From NCBI RefSeq assembly GCF_006475605.1, contig NZ_SSBC01000022.1, positions 1-58,244 of the forward strand: DNA of 58,244 bases, read 5' to 3'. How positions within the stretch are numbered: position 1 is the first letter of the stretch; each line of letters starts with the position of its first letter. Below the pieces are notes generated by a model that worked only from the letters and a program-made list of their open reading frames with translations, did not search any database and was not told where the DNA came from. The translations under genes were made by a program, and so were the position numbers. Positions 17,367-26,213 of this stretch are shown here, piece by piece. The DNA is from Asticcacaulis tiandongensis (lineage in GTDB: Bacteria; Pseudomonadota; Alphaproteobacteria; Caulobacterales; Caulobacteraceae).

Positions 17367-17705
17367 ATGAGCAGGACGGAACCCGTCAGAGGCGGTTGTC
17401 ATTGCGGGGCCACGCGCTTTGCGGTCACGCATCAACCAGAAGACAGCTTCGTGTGCCGGTGCAGTCTGTGCCGCAAGCAGGGTACGCTGTGGGTCTGCTA
17501 TGCGCCTGAGGCGTTCCGGTTGCAAAAACCTTCGGATGATGTTGGCGTCTATCGCGCTGAGGACAAGGCCGCGCATCATTTCTGTCGCGGGTGCGGCTGT
17601 GTCACCTGGTCTTTAATGCCGGACGCGCAGGTATGGGTTAATGCGCGCCTGTTTGACGAGGCGGAGAGCCTGACAATACCCATTCATGACATGGCACATG
17701 CGTAA
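17367..17705 (+). CDS. GFA/CENP-V family zinc protein
   Basis: The 112-residue protein has the zinc-binding signature of the GFA family (Mss4 fold): GGCHCGATRF near residues 9-18, CRCSLCRKQGTLWVCY near 33-48 and HHFCRGCGCVTW near 70-82. The founding member was described as a glutathione-dependent formaldehyde-activating enzyme, but most members are uncharacterised, so a formaldehyde role is only a possibility. The ATG at 17367 is preferred over the TTG at 17355 because TTGAGGG serves as its ribosome binding site. It follows the WYL regulator. Confidence 0.87.
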   Translation: MSRTEPVRGGCHCGATRFAVTHQPEDSFVCRCSLCRKQGTLWVCYAPEAFRLQKPSDDVGVYRAEDKAAHHFCRGCGCVTWSLMPDAQVWVNARLFDEAESLTIPIHDMAHA

Positions 17706-17732
17706 AAAAAGAGCCTTGCGATCGCAAGGCTC
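17704..17732 (-). terminator. Terminator facing the hsp20 gene
   Basis: The inverted repeat gagccttgcga/tcgcaaggctc is perfect over 11 bases. On the minus strand it is followed by seven T residues, so it would end transcription coming from hsp20. It abuts the GFA stop codon, which has no T-run on its own strand. Confidence 0.8.
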
Positions 17733-17871
17733 AGTGACATCAGGGGAGGAGAAGGGGGGGGCCGCGCTCAGGTCAGAGAGTAACCCGAACGCAGCCTTTC
17801 GGTCGAAGAGGCCGGATCTGGCTGAAACCCTCGACCGAAGGGGATATCAGCAGACAACTCAGTCCTTAAGC

Positions 17872-18351
17872 CTATTCCGCCGCCTCAAGAATGGTCGGCG
17901 CAGCAGGCGCAGAGGTCTTGATCGGGATTTGCTTCGGCTTTAGCGCTTCGGGCACTTCAAGCGTCAGGGTAATGGTCAGAAGGCCATTAGCCATCTCGGC
18001 CTCGGTGACACGAATATGGTCGGCCAGCTGGAAGCGGCGCTCAAAGCTGCGTTCGGCAAGGCCACGGTGCAGGAAGGTACGGTTGGTATCTTCGGGGTCT
18101 TTGCGACCGGTGACGGTCAGGACATTTTCCTTCACTTCGATTCCCAGCTGATCTGGGCGGAAACCGGCCACCGCCAGTTCGATGCGATAGGAATCCCCTT
18201 CGGCTTCGTCGGTTGTGGCAAGGCGTTCGATATTATAGGGCGGCCATCCGGGCGCGCTATCGGAACGGCTGGCATTGTCCAGCAAACTGGCCAGACGGTC
18301 AAAGCCAACGGCGCTACGGTACAGTGGGGAAAAGTCGATCTGAGTACGCAT
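17872..18351 (-). CDS. Small heat-shock protein, Hsp20/alpha-crystallin family
   Basis: The 159-residue chaperone holds unfolding proteins without ATP. The N-terminus (MRTQIDFSPLYRSAVGFDRL) matches IbpA-type proteins. The alpha-crystallin domain includes YNIERLATTDEAEGDSYRIE, AVAGFRPDQLGIEVKENVLT and the IbpA hallmark HRGLAERSFERRFQLADHI, followed by ANGLLTITLTLEVPEALKPK with the oligomerisation motif I-P-I. The mRNA leader has a sigma32-like promoter and a ROSE-type hairpin over the ribosome binding site, so expression should be heat-induced at both transcription and translation. A terminator lies at 17704-17732. Confidence 0.93.
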   Translation of the reverse strand: MRTQIDFSPLYRSAVGFDRLASLLDNASRSDSAPGWPPYNIERLATTDEAEGDSYRIELAVAGFRPDQLGIEVKENVLTVTGRKDPEDTNRTFLHRGLAERSFERRFQLADHIRVTEAEMANGLLTITLTLEVPEALKPKQIPIKTSAPAAPTILEAAE

Positions 18352-18480
18352 AAAATAGTCTCCTTCAGAAGCGAGATCGGACAGCGCGTAAGCTGTCGCT
18401 ATGACATCATTGAACCGCGGGTCTCATCCCCGTTTCGGGCAATGAAGCGATCCGCAAAGGCCCGGTATCGGCGCCTTCGT
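18352..18480 (-). promoter_or_regulatory. ROSE-type RNA thermometer of hsp20
   Basis: The last leader hairpin (18359-18376) reads UCUCGCUUCUGAAGGAGA. UCUC pairs with GAGA and CUU with AAG, leaving one bulged G opposite the Shine-Dalgarno sequence, and UCGCU matches the U(U/C)GCU core of ROSE elements. A second hairpin just upstream is GACAGC/GCTGTC with a 6-base loop. ROSE elements melt on heating and are typical of alphaproteobacterial hsp20 genes. The 5' extent is inferred from the promoter. Confidence 0.7.
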
Positions 18481-18487
18481 GATTATG

Positions 18488-18515
18488 ATTTGGGAAGGAT
18501 TTTGCGTCCCGCAAG
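18488..18515 (-). promoter_or_regulatory. Sigma32-like heat-shock promoter
   Basis: On the minus strand CTTGCGG (18515-18509) is separated by 14 bases from CCCAAAT (18494-18488). This fits the heat-shock consensus CTTGAAA, 13-14 bases, CCCATNT. Transcription would start near 18480, about 130 bases before the hsp20 ATG. Confidence 0.65.
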
Positions 18516-18554
18516 AGGGGTGGTGCGAAAATTTAGAGAGTTGTTTCAAACGGG

Positions 18555-18660
18555 TTGGAGTCTGAGCCGAAAAGACGTGTTTTCGAGAACCGAAGCGCAG
18601 CGTACTTAAGTACGTGAGCCTCGGAAGCGCAGAAGGCGCGCCTTTGCAGGCCAGAAAACG
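18555..18660. repeat. Palindromic intergenic repeat-like element
   Basis: The segment holds the perfect palindrome cgtacttaagtacg (18602-18615), flanked by two direct copies of gaagcgcag and by GTTTTC/GAAAAC near its ends. This architecture resembles dispersed alphaproteobacterial intergenic repeats. Only one copy was noticed in the window. Confidence 0.4.
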
Positions 18661-18679
18661 ATCCGTTTCAACAGGTCTC

Positions 18680-19360
18680 TCACACCTCGCCCCACAGACG
18701 CAGTAGATTATGATAAACCCCCGTCAGGCGCACGACCTCAGGGTGGTTTGGCCCGTTTTCGGCCCCAAGCCGTTGAATGGCAACATCCATATCATACAGC
18801 AAACCGCGCTGGGTATTGTCGCGTATCATGCTTTGCAGCCAGAAAAACGAGCTTATGCGTTCGCCGCGTGTCACCGGTGTTACCTGATGCACACTGGTGG
18901 ACGGATAGAGGATCAGATGACCGGCCGGCAGCTTGATGCTGCGTGGCCCGAACGTGTCATCAACGATCAGTTCCCCGCCGTCATAGTCTTCAGGAGGGCT
19001 GAAAAACAGCGTGCAGGACAGGTCGGTGCGCATACGCTGACCATTGGGCAAAAAGCGCATGGCCCCGTCCACATGATTCCCAAAAGTCTCACCATCGCCA
19101 TAGCGGTTGAAGGTCGGCGGCAGCACATGCAGCGGCAGGGCGGCGGACATAAATAACGGGTTCTGCCCCAGCGCCTTGAGGATGATCTCACCCAATTGAC
19201 GGGCAATAGCGCTGTCGGGCGGCAATTGCCGGTTCTGTTTGACCTGTGCGCCCTGATGACCCGCCGTAATGCGCCCGTCTGTCCATTCGTCAGATTTCAG
19301 AAGGCGCAGACCTTCGGCGGCCTGTTCGGGGCTAAGCACATCAGGAATGGCAATCAGCAT
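18680..19360 (-). CDS. PKHD-type Fe(II)/2-oxoglutarate hydroxylase (PiuC/YbiX)
   Basis: The 226-residue enzyme belongs to the PKHD-type hydroxylases, 2-oxoglutarate-dependent dioxygenases found beside catecholate siderophore receptors. The iron ligands are visible as H96-x-D98 in [10 protein letters not shown] and H158 in [14 protein letters not shown], where the downstream arginine (about 168) should bind 2-oxoglutarate. Family blocks [19 protein letters not shown] and [10 protein letters not shown] are present. The gene is 76 bases downstream of the siderophore receptor in the same direction, matching the fiu-ybiX and piuA-piuC arrangement, so it is probably co-transcribed under iron control. 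Its substrate in this pathway is not established. Confidence 0.93.
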   Translation of the reverse strand: MLIAIPDVLSPEQAAEGLRLLKSDEWTDGRITAGHQGAQVKQNRQLPPDSAIARQLGEIILKALGQNPLFMSAALPLHVLPPTFNRYGDGETFGNHVDGAMRFLPNGQRMRTDLSCTLFFSPPEDYDGGELIVDDTFGPRSIKLPAGHLILYPSTSVHQVTPVTRGERISSFFWLQSMIRDNTQRGLLYDMDVAIQRLGAENGPNHPEVVRLTGVYHNLLRLWGEV

Positions 19361-19436
19361 GGAGAGTGTCTTTCTGTCAGAAAAGGCCGCACTGCATAAA
19401 ACAGTGCGGCCCCTTAAGGTTCAAGCTGAAAACAGC

Positions 19437-21782
19437 CTATTTACGCAGGACGAGGGTCAGCAGCGCCGAACGGGCCGCGCCGGGTGTACCGCGCTGCACA
19501 GACCAGTTCAGGGACTGTGCGTAGAACTTGTCAGCGACGTTATCGACATTCAGACGCACCGAAACATTACGGTTCACGTCATATTCGGCCATCAGATTAG
19601 CCGTCCAGTAACCGGGCAGTTCACCGTTACGGCCATTCGGAATGATACGTTCCGCATCATCCGGACGCCCGACGACCGAGTCACCGACATAACGGGCGCC
19701 CCCGCCCAGAGTGATCCGGTCCGTAAGCTTATAGGATGTCCAGACATTGCCTGACCATTCAGGGGTGAAGGCCAGTTCGTCGCCATTGGTCTTATGCGTG
19801 GCGTCACAGGCGGCTGCGTTGGCGGCCCCGAAATCGGCCGGATTGGCACGGCAACGGCCAAGATCAAGCGCCGCTGAATGGCTGCGCTCGCTTTCAAGCC
19901 ACAGGACGCCGGCAAACACATCCCACTTCGGGGTGATCTTGCCGGTCAGGCCGAGTTCCAGGCCCTGAACGATCTGCTCACCATAGCCCATCAGTTCCAC
20001 AGGCGCGGTCACCGTCGGGCGACCCGAAATGGCGACGTTCTGACGTTCGGTCCGGAACAGGGCGGCGGTCAGGTTGAGATTATCCTGCGCCGATGCCCAC
20101 TTGGCACCGATTTCATAATTGACCGATTTCTGGGTCTTGGCGTCCTCGCTGTTCATGCCGGTGTTGTAGCCGGGGAAGCCATTGTCTCCGCCACGTGAAA
20201 TATCGGAGTTCGACAGGAATGACGCCGGTGGCTGGGCCGAAACGCCGTAAGACGCATAGAAGCTGGTGCTTTCAACCGGCTTGTACACCAGACCGAGACG
20301 ACCGCTATAGGTGGTTTCGGAGATATTCACGCCATTGGCACTGACCCCAAGACCAGCGGCATTACGGCTGCCGATCTTGACCTTGTATTTCTCAACACGA
20401 AGGCCGCCCGTCAGTTGCCAATGTTCAGACAGTTCCACGGTGTCATAGGCATAGGCCGCCAGCGTGCTCACCAGCACGCGGCTGCGCTCGGTTGGCGCAT
20501 TGGCAAAGGCCGCCGCACGGTTAGGATTCGGATTGGCCGCAGGTTGCGTGCCGCCACCGGGGTTTGTCTGGGTAGCGAAGGCATAGGCTACGGCCTTCTC
20601 GTCAGACAGTTCGACGCCGAAGCTGGCGCGGTGACGCAGTGCGCCCGTATTGAAACGGCTCGACAGGTTGGTCAGCCAGGACACGGTCTGGTTTTCACGC
20701 GCATAGGCCTGACGCAGGGTCGTTACCTGCTGCGTGCCAGCGGCGTAATTAGACGGCATGGTGAAGACGGCGTCACGATCCGTGTTCGACCAGCGCAATT
20801 GCGTTGAAAGCTCCAGATTGGGCGACAGGGTCTGCTCATAACGTGCCAGCAGCACATTAGAGGTCACATCGTCATGATCATTCGACAGGCCATAGGAAAC
20901 GTCGCGCAGGCTTTTGCCGCCAACAGCGGAATCATAATTGACCGTCCCCTTGAAGAATGCACCGGGCAGGCCCCAGTCGGGCAGATCTTCCTGACGGACA
21001 TATTGCGCGGCCAGCGTCAGGCGCTTGTCTGTGCCAAGACCCGTGGTGAATGAGGGGGCGAAACCAAAGCTCTTGACCGAGGCCAGAGCACGGCCCGGTA
21101 CGCCGCCATCTTCCAGCAACAGGTTCAGGCGCAAAGCCGTGGCATCAGCAATCTTGTGGTTGGCATCCAGCGTGGCGCGTACGCGTCCATCGCTGTCATA
21201 ATCGTCAAAGCCGTAGCTGACCGTGGCGCGCGCAAAGTCGTCGAGGCGCGGCGTCTTGGTGACGACATTGACATAACCGCCTGCGCCGCCACGGCCATTA
21301 TCACCGGCGGGGCCTTTGAAGACTTCGACCTGTTCGGTGTTGAAGGCATCGCGGTTATAGCTGCCTGAATCGCGCACGCCGTCGCTGAAGATGTTGCCGG
21401 AGGTGTCAAAACCGCGCATGCTGAAGTTCGACAGGCCCGTGGCAAAGCCGTTTTCACCAGCATTGAACGTAATGCCGGGTGTGTTATTTAGCACATCGGT
21501 CAGGTTGCGTGCGCCTTGCTGATCAAAGACGCCGGAAGGAATGACCGAAACAGTCTGAGGCGTATCCTTGAGGGGGGCGGTGGCCTTGGGCGAGGTGGCT
21601 CTGGCGATGCGCTGCCCAACAACCGTCACCGTCGCGTCCGAGTCGATATCGTCAGCCATGGCAGGGGCACCAAAGGCAGCGGCGACCGTCAGACCCGCCA
21701 GAGCGGCACCCAGAAGCGGGTTGCGGGGGCTGAAGCCATGGCCAGTGGCGAGGGCGCCTGGCGAGGATTTCTTATCGGACAT
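19437..21782 (-). CDS. TonB-dependent siderophore receptor (Fiu/PiuA-like)
   Basis: The 781-residue outer-membrane receptor has a long signal region (cleavage near GAPAMADDID), a TonB box (DATVTVVGQRI) and the siderophore-receptor plug signature LKDTPQTVSVIPSGVFDQQG, ARNLTDVLNNTPGITF and NFSMRGFDTSGNIF. The barrel ends with a final strand terminating in LTLVLRK. Pairing with a PKHD hydroxylase points to the Fiu/PiuA group, which takes up iron complexed with catecholates or their breakdown products. The upstream region has two palindromes that could be operators (21872-21923). The substrate assignment is an inference from synteny. Confidence 0.92.
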   Translation of the reverse strand: MSDKKSSPGALATGHGFSPRNPLLGAALAGLTVAAAFGAPAMADDIDSDATVTVVGQRIARATSPKATAPLKDTPQTVSVIPSGVFDQQGARNLTDVLNNTPGITFNAGENGFATGLSNFSMRGFDTSGNIFSDGVRDSGSYNRDAFNTEQVEVFKGPAGDNGRGGAGGYVNVVTKTPRLDDFARATVSYGFDDYDSDGRVRATLDANHKIADATALRLNLLLEDGGVPGRALASVKSFGFAPSFTTGLGTDKRLTLAAQYVRQEDLPDWGLPGAFFKGTVNYDSAVGGKSLRDVSYGLSNDHDDVTSNVLLARYEQTLSPNLELSTQLRWSNTDRDAVFTMPSNYAAGTQQVTTLRQAYARENQTVSWLTNLSSRFNTGALRHRASFGVELSDEKAVAYAFATQTNPGGGTQPAANPNPNRAAAFANAPTERSRVLVSTLAAYAYDTVELSEHWQLTGGLRVEKYKVKIGSRNAAGLGVSANGVNISETTYSGRLGLVYKPVESTSFYASYGVSAQPPASFLSNSDISRGGDNGFPGYNTGMNSEDAKTQKSVNYEIGAKWASAQDNLNLTAALFRTERQNVAISGRPTVTAPVELMGYGEQIVQGLELGLTGKITPKWDVFAGVLWLESERSHSAALDLGRCRANPADFGAANAAACDATHKTNGDELAFTPEWSGNVWTSYKLTDRITLGGGARYVGDSVVGRPDDAERIIPNGRNGELPGYWTANLMAEYDVNRNVSVRLNVDNVADKFYAQSLNWSVQRGTPGAARSALLTLVLRK

Positions 21783-21871
21783 CGGTTCTCCTTATGTGTT
21801 TTCTAATAATGCGTCGCAAGACGAAAATTCTTGAAACTCATTCTTAATTGCGCGCCGGAATGTCAATCTTT

Positions 21872-21923
21872 GATTGTGACAATCGGTCGCAATTAAGTAC
21901 ATTGTGTCATCATTGACACAATG
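21872..21923 (-). promoter_or_regulatory. Twin palindromic operators upstream of siderophore receptor
   Basis: Two separate symmetrical sites lie 90-140 bases before the receptor's start. One is GATTGT-G-ACAATC (21872-21884), a perfect 6+1+6 palindrome. The other is cattgtgtca-tcat-tgacacaatg (21900-21923), with perfect 10-base arms. Neither resembles a classic 19-bp Fur box, so another dimeric regulator may bind. Confidence 0.5.
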
Positions 21924-22017
21924 GTTCCCGAACGGAAAATAGAGTGATTTCAGATTCAACTATCTGTAATTATTAATTTTTCTTATGGCGCGCTGTTGAG
22001 GCGGTGACCAAAAACAA

Positions 22018-22051
22018 TTTCGCGGAGCCCGATGTACCGAGCTCCGCGAAA
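22018..22051 (-). terminator. Terminator downstream of fba
   Basis: Arms tttcgcggagc/gctccgcgaaa are perfect over 11 bases around a 12-base loop. On the minus strand the hairpin is followed by ttgtttttgg. It ends fba transcription. Confidence 0.75.
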
Positions 22052-22076
22052 AATGTATCAAACCTGAAATGGTCGC

Positions 22077-23117
22077 TTAGGACAGGTAATATTTCGCCAT
22101 GCTGGCCAGAGGCTTGGCCTTGATTTTCGATGACTGACCGGCGGTGCCAAACTGCACATAACGGTCATAACAGACCTGCTGCATGGCTTCCTTGGCAGGC
22201 TTAAGGTAGCCACGCGGGTCGAAATTAGCGGGGCTTTCCTTAAGGAATTTACGAACGGCACCAGTGATGGCCATGCGGCAGTCGGTGTCGATATTGATCT
22301 TGCGCACGCCGGTCTTGATGGCGCGTTGCAGTTCTTCAACCGGCACACCGTAGGTTTGTGGCATCTCACCACCATAGGCGTTGATGATGTCTTGAAGGTC
22401 CTGCGGCACCGAAGATGAACCGTGCATGACAAGGTGCGTATTCGGCAGGCGCTTGTGGATGGCTTCAATGATATTCATCGCCAGAATATCGCCGTCCGGC
22501 TTGCGTGAGAACTTATAGGCGCCATGCGACGTACCCATGGCGATGGCCAGAGCGTCAACGCCGGTTTTGGCGACAAATTCCACCGCCTGATCCGGATCGG
22601 TCAGAAGCTGAGAGTGATCAAGCACGCCTTCGGCGCCGTGACCATCCTCGGCTTCGCCCATACCGGTCTCAAGCGAACCAAGAACCCCCAGTTCACCTTC
22701 AACCGACACACCACAGGCATGGGCGAAATCAACCACCGTGCGGGTGACGTTGACGTTGTAATCAAAATCGGCAGGCGTCTTGGCGTCGGCCATAAGCGAG
22801 CCGTCCATCATGACCGACGTAAAGCCGTTCTGAATGGCGGTGGCGCAGGTTGCCGGTGAATTGCCGTGATCCTGATGCATGACGACCGGAATTTCCGGAT
22901 AGATTTCCACCAGCGCGTCAATCATCTTGGTCAGCATGATGTCGTGCGCATAGTTGCGCGCGCCACGTGAGGCCTGAATGATGACGGGGGCTTCGACCTT
23001 GCGCGCCGCATCCATGACGGCAAGCCCTTGTTCCATATTATTGATATTAAACGCAGGCACGCCGTAATCGTTCTCGGCCGCGTGGTCGAGAAGCTGACGT
23101 AAACTAATACGAGCCAT
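22077..23117 (-). CDS. fba: Fructose-bisphosphate aldolase, class II
   Basis: The 346-residue zinc enzyme cleaves fructose-1,6-bisphosphate into dihydroxyacetone phosphate and glyceraldehyde-3-phosphate. The class II Calvin-cycle subtype is recognisable from [20 protein letters not shown], the zinc motif [19 protein letters not shown], the acidic block [23 protein letters not shown] and [10 protein letters not shown], and the phosphate-binding [10 protein letters not shown]. It lies downstream of pgk and gap in the same direction. Gaps of 85 and 200 bases with hairpins in the second suggest separate or attenuated transcripts. Confidence 0.97.
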   Translation of the reverse strand: MARISLRQLLDHAAENDYGVPAFNINNMEQGLAVMDAARKVEAPVIIQASRGARNYAHDIMLTKMIDALVEIYPEIPVVMHQDHGNSPATCATAIQNGFTSVMMDGSLMADAKTPADFDYNVNVTRTVVDFAHACGVSVEGELGVLGSLETGMGEAEDGHGAEGVLDHSQLLTDPDQAVEFVAKTGVDALAIAMGTSHGAYKFSRKPDGDILAMNIIEAIHKRLPNTHLVMHGSSSVPQDLQDIINAYGGEMPQTYGVPVEELQRAIKTGVRKINIDTDCRMAITGAVRKFLKESPANFDPRGYLKPAKEAMQQVCYDRYVQFGTAGQSSKIKAKPLASMAKYYLS

Positions 23118-23202
23118 GATGTTTTCCCTCTTTCATTGCTCAAACAATAGTGTTGACCGCCGATTTGTTTCTGTACGGTCAGTCCATCGGTAAAATAAAA
23201 AC

Positions 23203-24399
23203 TCAGTTTTCCAGCGCGCGAACGCCCGGAAGTTCCTTACCTTCCATCCACTCAAGAAACGCGCCACCAGCCGTCGAGACAAAGCTCATATCCTCGATCA
23301 CACCGGCATGGTTCAGGGCTGCGACCGTATCGCCGCCACCGGCAACCGCCACCAGCTTAGCAGATTTGGTTTGCGATGCAGCAAATTTCGCCACATCGAC
23401 AGTCGCGGCGTCAAAGGGCGGTAATTCAAACACACCCAGTGGCCCGTTCCAGATCAGAGTCCTGGACGCAGCGATCTCTTTTTTGAGATTTTCCGCTGAA
23501 CGCGGGCCGGCGTCGAAAATCTTGTCCTGATCGCTTAAGGGCGTACCGGTCATAAAGGTACGGTGCGCGGCATTGACCTTGAATTCGGTGGCCACAACCA
23601 CATCGACCGGCAGCAGAATCTTGCAGCCCTTGGCTTCGGCTTCGGCGAGAATTTCAAGCGCGGTATCTTTCAGGTCCTTTTCACACAAAGAGCCGCCAAC
23701 ATCGACGCCCTGTGCAAAAAGGAAGGTATTGGCCATGCCACCACCGATGGCCAGCGCATCCAGCTTGCCGACCAGATTTTTCAGCAGATCAAGTTTGGTG
23801 GAGACTTTCGAACCGCCAACGATACCAATAACGGGACGTTCAGGCTGTCCCAAAGCGGCATTCAGCGCATCCAGTTCGCGGCGCATGGATTCACCCGCAT
23901 AGGCCGGCAGAAGCTTCGCGACCCCTTCGGTCGAGGCATGGGCGCGGTGCGCCGCTGAAAAGGCGTCATTGACATAGAGGTCACCCAGCTTCGCCAGTTC
24001 AGCGGCAAACTCAGGATCGTTCTTTTCTTCGCCCGCATGGAACCGCACGTTTTCCAGAAGCGCCACGCCACCCTGCGGCACAAGCTTAAGGACATCAGCC
24101 GCATCCTTACCGACGCAGTCATCGGCAAAGGCCACCGTTACGCCGAGCAATTCCGACAGGGCAGGGGCGACGAATTTCAGCGACATCTCCGGCACGACCT
24201 TGCCCTTGGGGCGGTCGAAGTGGGCCAGCAGAGCGACCTTGGCACCCAGTTTTTGCAGACGCTCGATGGTCGGCAGGGCGACGCGCAAACGGGTATCGTC
24301 GGTGATCTTGCCATCTTCGACCGGCACATTGAAATCGACGCGCACCAGCGCGGTTTTGCCAGATAGATCAGTAAGGTCGTCGAGGGTTTTGAAGGTCAT
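23203..24399 (-). CDS. pgk: Phosphoglycerate kinase
   Basis: The 398-residue enzyme transfers phosphate between 1,3-bisphosphoglycerate and ADP. Family landmarks are [81 protein letters not shown] and the C-terminal [13 protein letters not shown] with the final [19 protein letters not shown]. Length and motifs are complete. It is between gap and fba, a glycolysis/gluconeogenesis cluster. Confidence 0.97.
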   Translation of the reverse strand: MTFKTLDDLTDLSGKTALVRVDFNVPVEDGKITDDTRLRVALPTIERLQKLGAKVALLAHFDRPKGKVVPEMSLKFVAPALSELLGVTVAFADDCVGKDAADVLKLVPQGGVALLENVRFHAGEEKNDPEFAAELAKLGDLYVNDAFSAAHRAHASTEGVAKLLPAYAGESMRRELDALNAALGQPERPVIGIVGGSKVSTKLDLLKNLVGKLDALAIGGGMANTFLFAQGVDVGGSLCEKDLKDTALEILAEAEAKGCKILLPVDVVVATEFKVNAAHRTFMTGTPLSDQDKIFDAGPRSAENLKKEIAASRTLIWNGPLGVFELPPFDAATVDVAKFAASQTKSAKLVAVAGGGDTVAALNHAGVIEDMSFVSTAGGAFLEWMEGKELPGVRALEN

Positions 24400-24512
24400 G
24401 GTAGGGGCCTTAAGGAAGCAGCAATTACAAATAGAATTGTTTATCTGACGTCGGGTCGCGAACTACCCTGCAATGAAATGGATGATCATGAATCATTTGT
24501 AGGCAAAAACGT

Positions 24513-24595
24513 GAAAAAGTTCCGTAGGGCCGTCCCAAGGAACTTTTTCTCCGTATGGAAGGGGGCGCATGGGGGAAAACCGGTTTTCCCCCATG
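24513..24595. terminator. Two strong hairpins between gap and pgk
   Basis: Just after gap (minus strand) comes the perfect 28-base palindrome at 24568-24595, with arms catgggggaaaacc/ggttttcccccatg. Next is a hairpin at 24513-24549 with arms gaaaaagttcc/ggaactttttc. The second has A- and T-rich feet and may terminate in both directions. Together they could reduce readthrough from gap into pgk. Confidence 0.65.
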
Positions 24596-24599
24596 ATCA

Positions 24600-25622
24600 T
24601 CAAAGGAATTTTCCAAGCGCCAGAGCCGTGTCGGCCATACGCGTTGAGAAGCCCCATTCGTTGTCATACCACGTCAAGATGCGCACAAACTGACCGTCGA
24701 TGACTTGCGTCTGCTTGAGCGCAAAAGTAGAGGACGCCGGATTGTGATTGAAGTCCGAAGACACCAGCGGCTCATCCGTATAGGCCAGAACGCCCTTCAT
24801 CGGGCCGTCAGCGGCAGCGATAATGGCATTGTTGACTTCCTCAACCGTCACCGAACGCGACGGTACGATCTTGAGGTCAACCACCGAAACGTTCGGGGTC
24901 GGGACGCGGATCGACGAACCGTCAAGCTTGCCCTTAAGGTGCGGCAGCACCAGACCCACGGCCTTGGCGGCACCGGTCGAGGTCGGGATCATGCTGAGCG
25001 CGGCGGCGCGGGCGCGATACAGATCCTTGTGCATGGTATCAAGCGTCGGCTGATCACCCGTATAGGAGTGGATCGTCGTCATATAGCCGCGCTCAATGCC
25101 GCACAGATCAGACAGAACCTTGGCGACCGGCGACAGGCAGTTGGTGGTGCAGGACGCGTTGGAGATGACCGTATCTTCGGCCGTCAGGGTGTCATGGTTG
25201 ACGCCATAAACAATCGTTTTGTCGGCATTGTCGCCGGGGGCCGAGATAATGACCTTTTTGGCACCGGCCTCAAGGTGCGCGGACGCCTTTTCCTTTGAAG
25301 TGAAGATACCCGTACATTCAAACGCGATATCGACCCCAAGGTCCTTATGCGGCAATTCGGCAGGATTCTTGATCGCCGTGACCTTAATGGGCGTGTAGGT
25401 CTTACCGTTAGCAGTGATGATCAGGTTATCGCCATCGACCTTTACTTCGGCGGGGAACTTGCCATGAACGGAGTCGTAACGCAGCAGATGCGCATTGGTT
25501 TCGACCGGCCCAAGATCGTTAATGGAGACGACTTCGATATCGGTGCGGTTGTTCTCGACAATCGAACGCAGAACCAGACGGCCGATGCGGCCAAACCCGT
25601 TAATCGCAACTCTTAATACCAT
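24600..25622 (-). CDS. gap: Glyceraldehyde-3-phosphate dehydrogenase
   Basis: The 340-residue type I enzyme oxidises glyceraldehyde-3-phosphate with NAD+. The Rossmann motif [13 protein letters not shown] is at residues 8-20, the catalytic cysteine is Cys158 in [12 protein letters not shown], and the substrate-binding [20 protein letters not shown] and the C-terminal [13 protein letters not shown] are all present. It heads the gap-pgk-fba series and is divergent from a BOF-family gene. Two hairpins follow its stop codon. Confidence 0.97.
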   Translation of the reverse strand: MVLRVAINGFGRIGRLVLRSIVENNRTDIEVVSINDLGPVETNAHLLRYDSVHGKFPAEVKVDGDNLIITANGKTYTPIKVTAIKNPAELPHKDLGVDIAFECTGIFTSKEKASAHLEAGAKKVIISAPGDNADKTIVYGVNHDTLTAEDTVISNASCTTNCLSPVAKVLSDLCGIERGYMTTIHSYTGDQPTLDTMHKDLYRARAAALSMIPTSTGAAKAVGLVLPHLKGKLDGSSIRVPTPNVSVVDLKIVPSRSVTVEEVNNAIIAAADGPMKGVLAYTDEPLVSSDFNHNPASSTFALKQTQVIDGQFVRILTWYDNEWGFSTRMADTALALGKFL

Positions 25623-25800
25623 GATCTCAGCTTCCCTTATATTTTGTCAGACCTTTGTGCGCCCTAAGAAAATACACACAGTCTCCGAACTTTGCGCGTT
25701 TCGTTTTGGCCCTATGTGCGCGTAAGTCAAGACATATTTGGTAACGAAAAGCTTATCTTAAAAGAATAGCGGCTCAAGCCTGACCGCTTCGGGCGCATAT

Positions 25801-25815
25801 ATTTGTCACATATTA
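25801..25815 (+). promoter_or_regulatory. TGTNACA box in BOF gene promoter
   Basis: The sequence atttgtcacatatt has TGT-C-ACA at its centre with nearly symmetrical AT-rich arms. The identical 14-mer occurs at 57607-57620, upstream of the 34-residue protein gene, and a variant (atatgtaacat) lies at 28446-28456 upstream of the response regulator. A shared regulator is inferred. Confidence 0.4.
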
Positions 25816-25865
25816 TTCTTACAAAAAAGTGGGCAATTATTCGGGGTAATTCAGAGGATACCACT

Positions 25866-26213
25866 ATGTTGAAAAAACTTATTCTGTCGGCGGTTGCCAT
25901 TGTCGCCATGTCCGGTGTGGCCCATGCCCAATATACGGGGCCGTCCGGTCACAAAGGGCCGAAATCGGTCGCCGATGTCCTCAAAAATCCGGTCGATGAT
26001 CAATATGTTCAGCTTAAGGGCCAACTGATCCGTCAGGTCGGCAACGAAAAATATATCTTCACTGACGGTACGGGCGAAATCCGCGTCGATATCGACAATA
26101 AGCTTCTGACCGGCCCGATTGACGACAAGACAACCGTCATCATTCGCGGCGAAGTCGAAAAAGATTTCCTTGAATCGCCTGAGATCGACGTCGATAGCGT
26201 CACCAGACCCTAA
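25866..26213 (+). CDS. BOF/YgiW family periplasmic stress protein
   Basis: The 115-residue protein has a signal peptide (MLKKLILSAVAIVAMSGVAHA) followed by an OB-fold of the BOF family: SVADVLKNPVDDQYVQLKG, LIRQVGNEKYIFTDGTGEIR, VDIDN and TTVIIRGEVEKDFLESPEID. E. coli YgiW, a family member, is linked to peroxide, cadmium and acid stress and sits beside qseBC. Here a sensor kinase and response regulator lie immediately downstream on the other strand, tail to tail with a 4-base overlap of coding regions. The ATG at 25866 has AGAGGA upstream. The longer open frame from 25803 includes promoter-like AT-rich sequence and is unlikely. Confidence 0.85.
   Translation: MLKKLILSAVAIVAMSGVAHAQYTGPSGHKGPKSVADVLKNPVDDQYVQLKGQLIRQVGNEKYIFTDGTGEIRVDIDNKLLTGPIDDKTTVIIRGEVEKDFLESPEIDVDSVTRP

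Noticed and set aside
25866-26213. BOF gene as a nitrite reductase or electron-transfer protein
   Set aside because: The signal peptide followed by a small OB-fold with YVQLKG and IIRGEV motifs fits YgiW/BOF, with no cofactor-binding residues.
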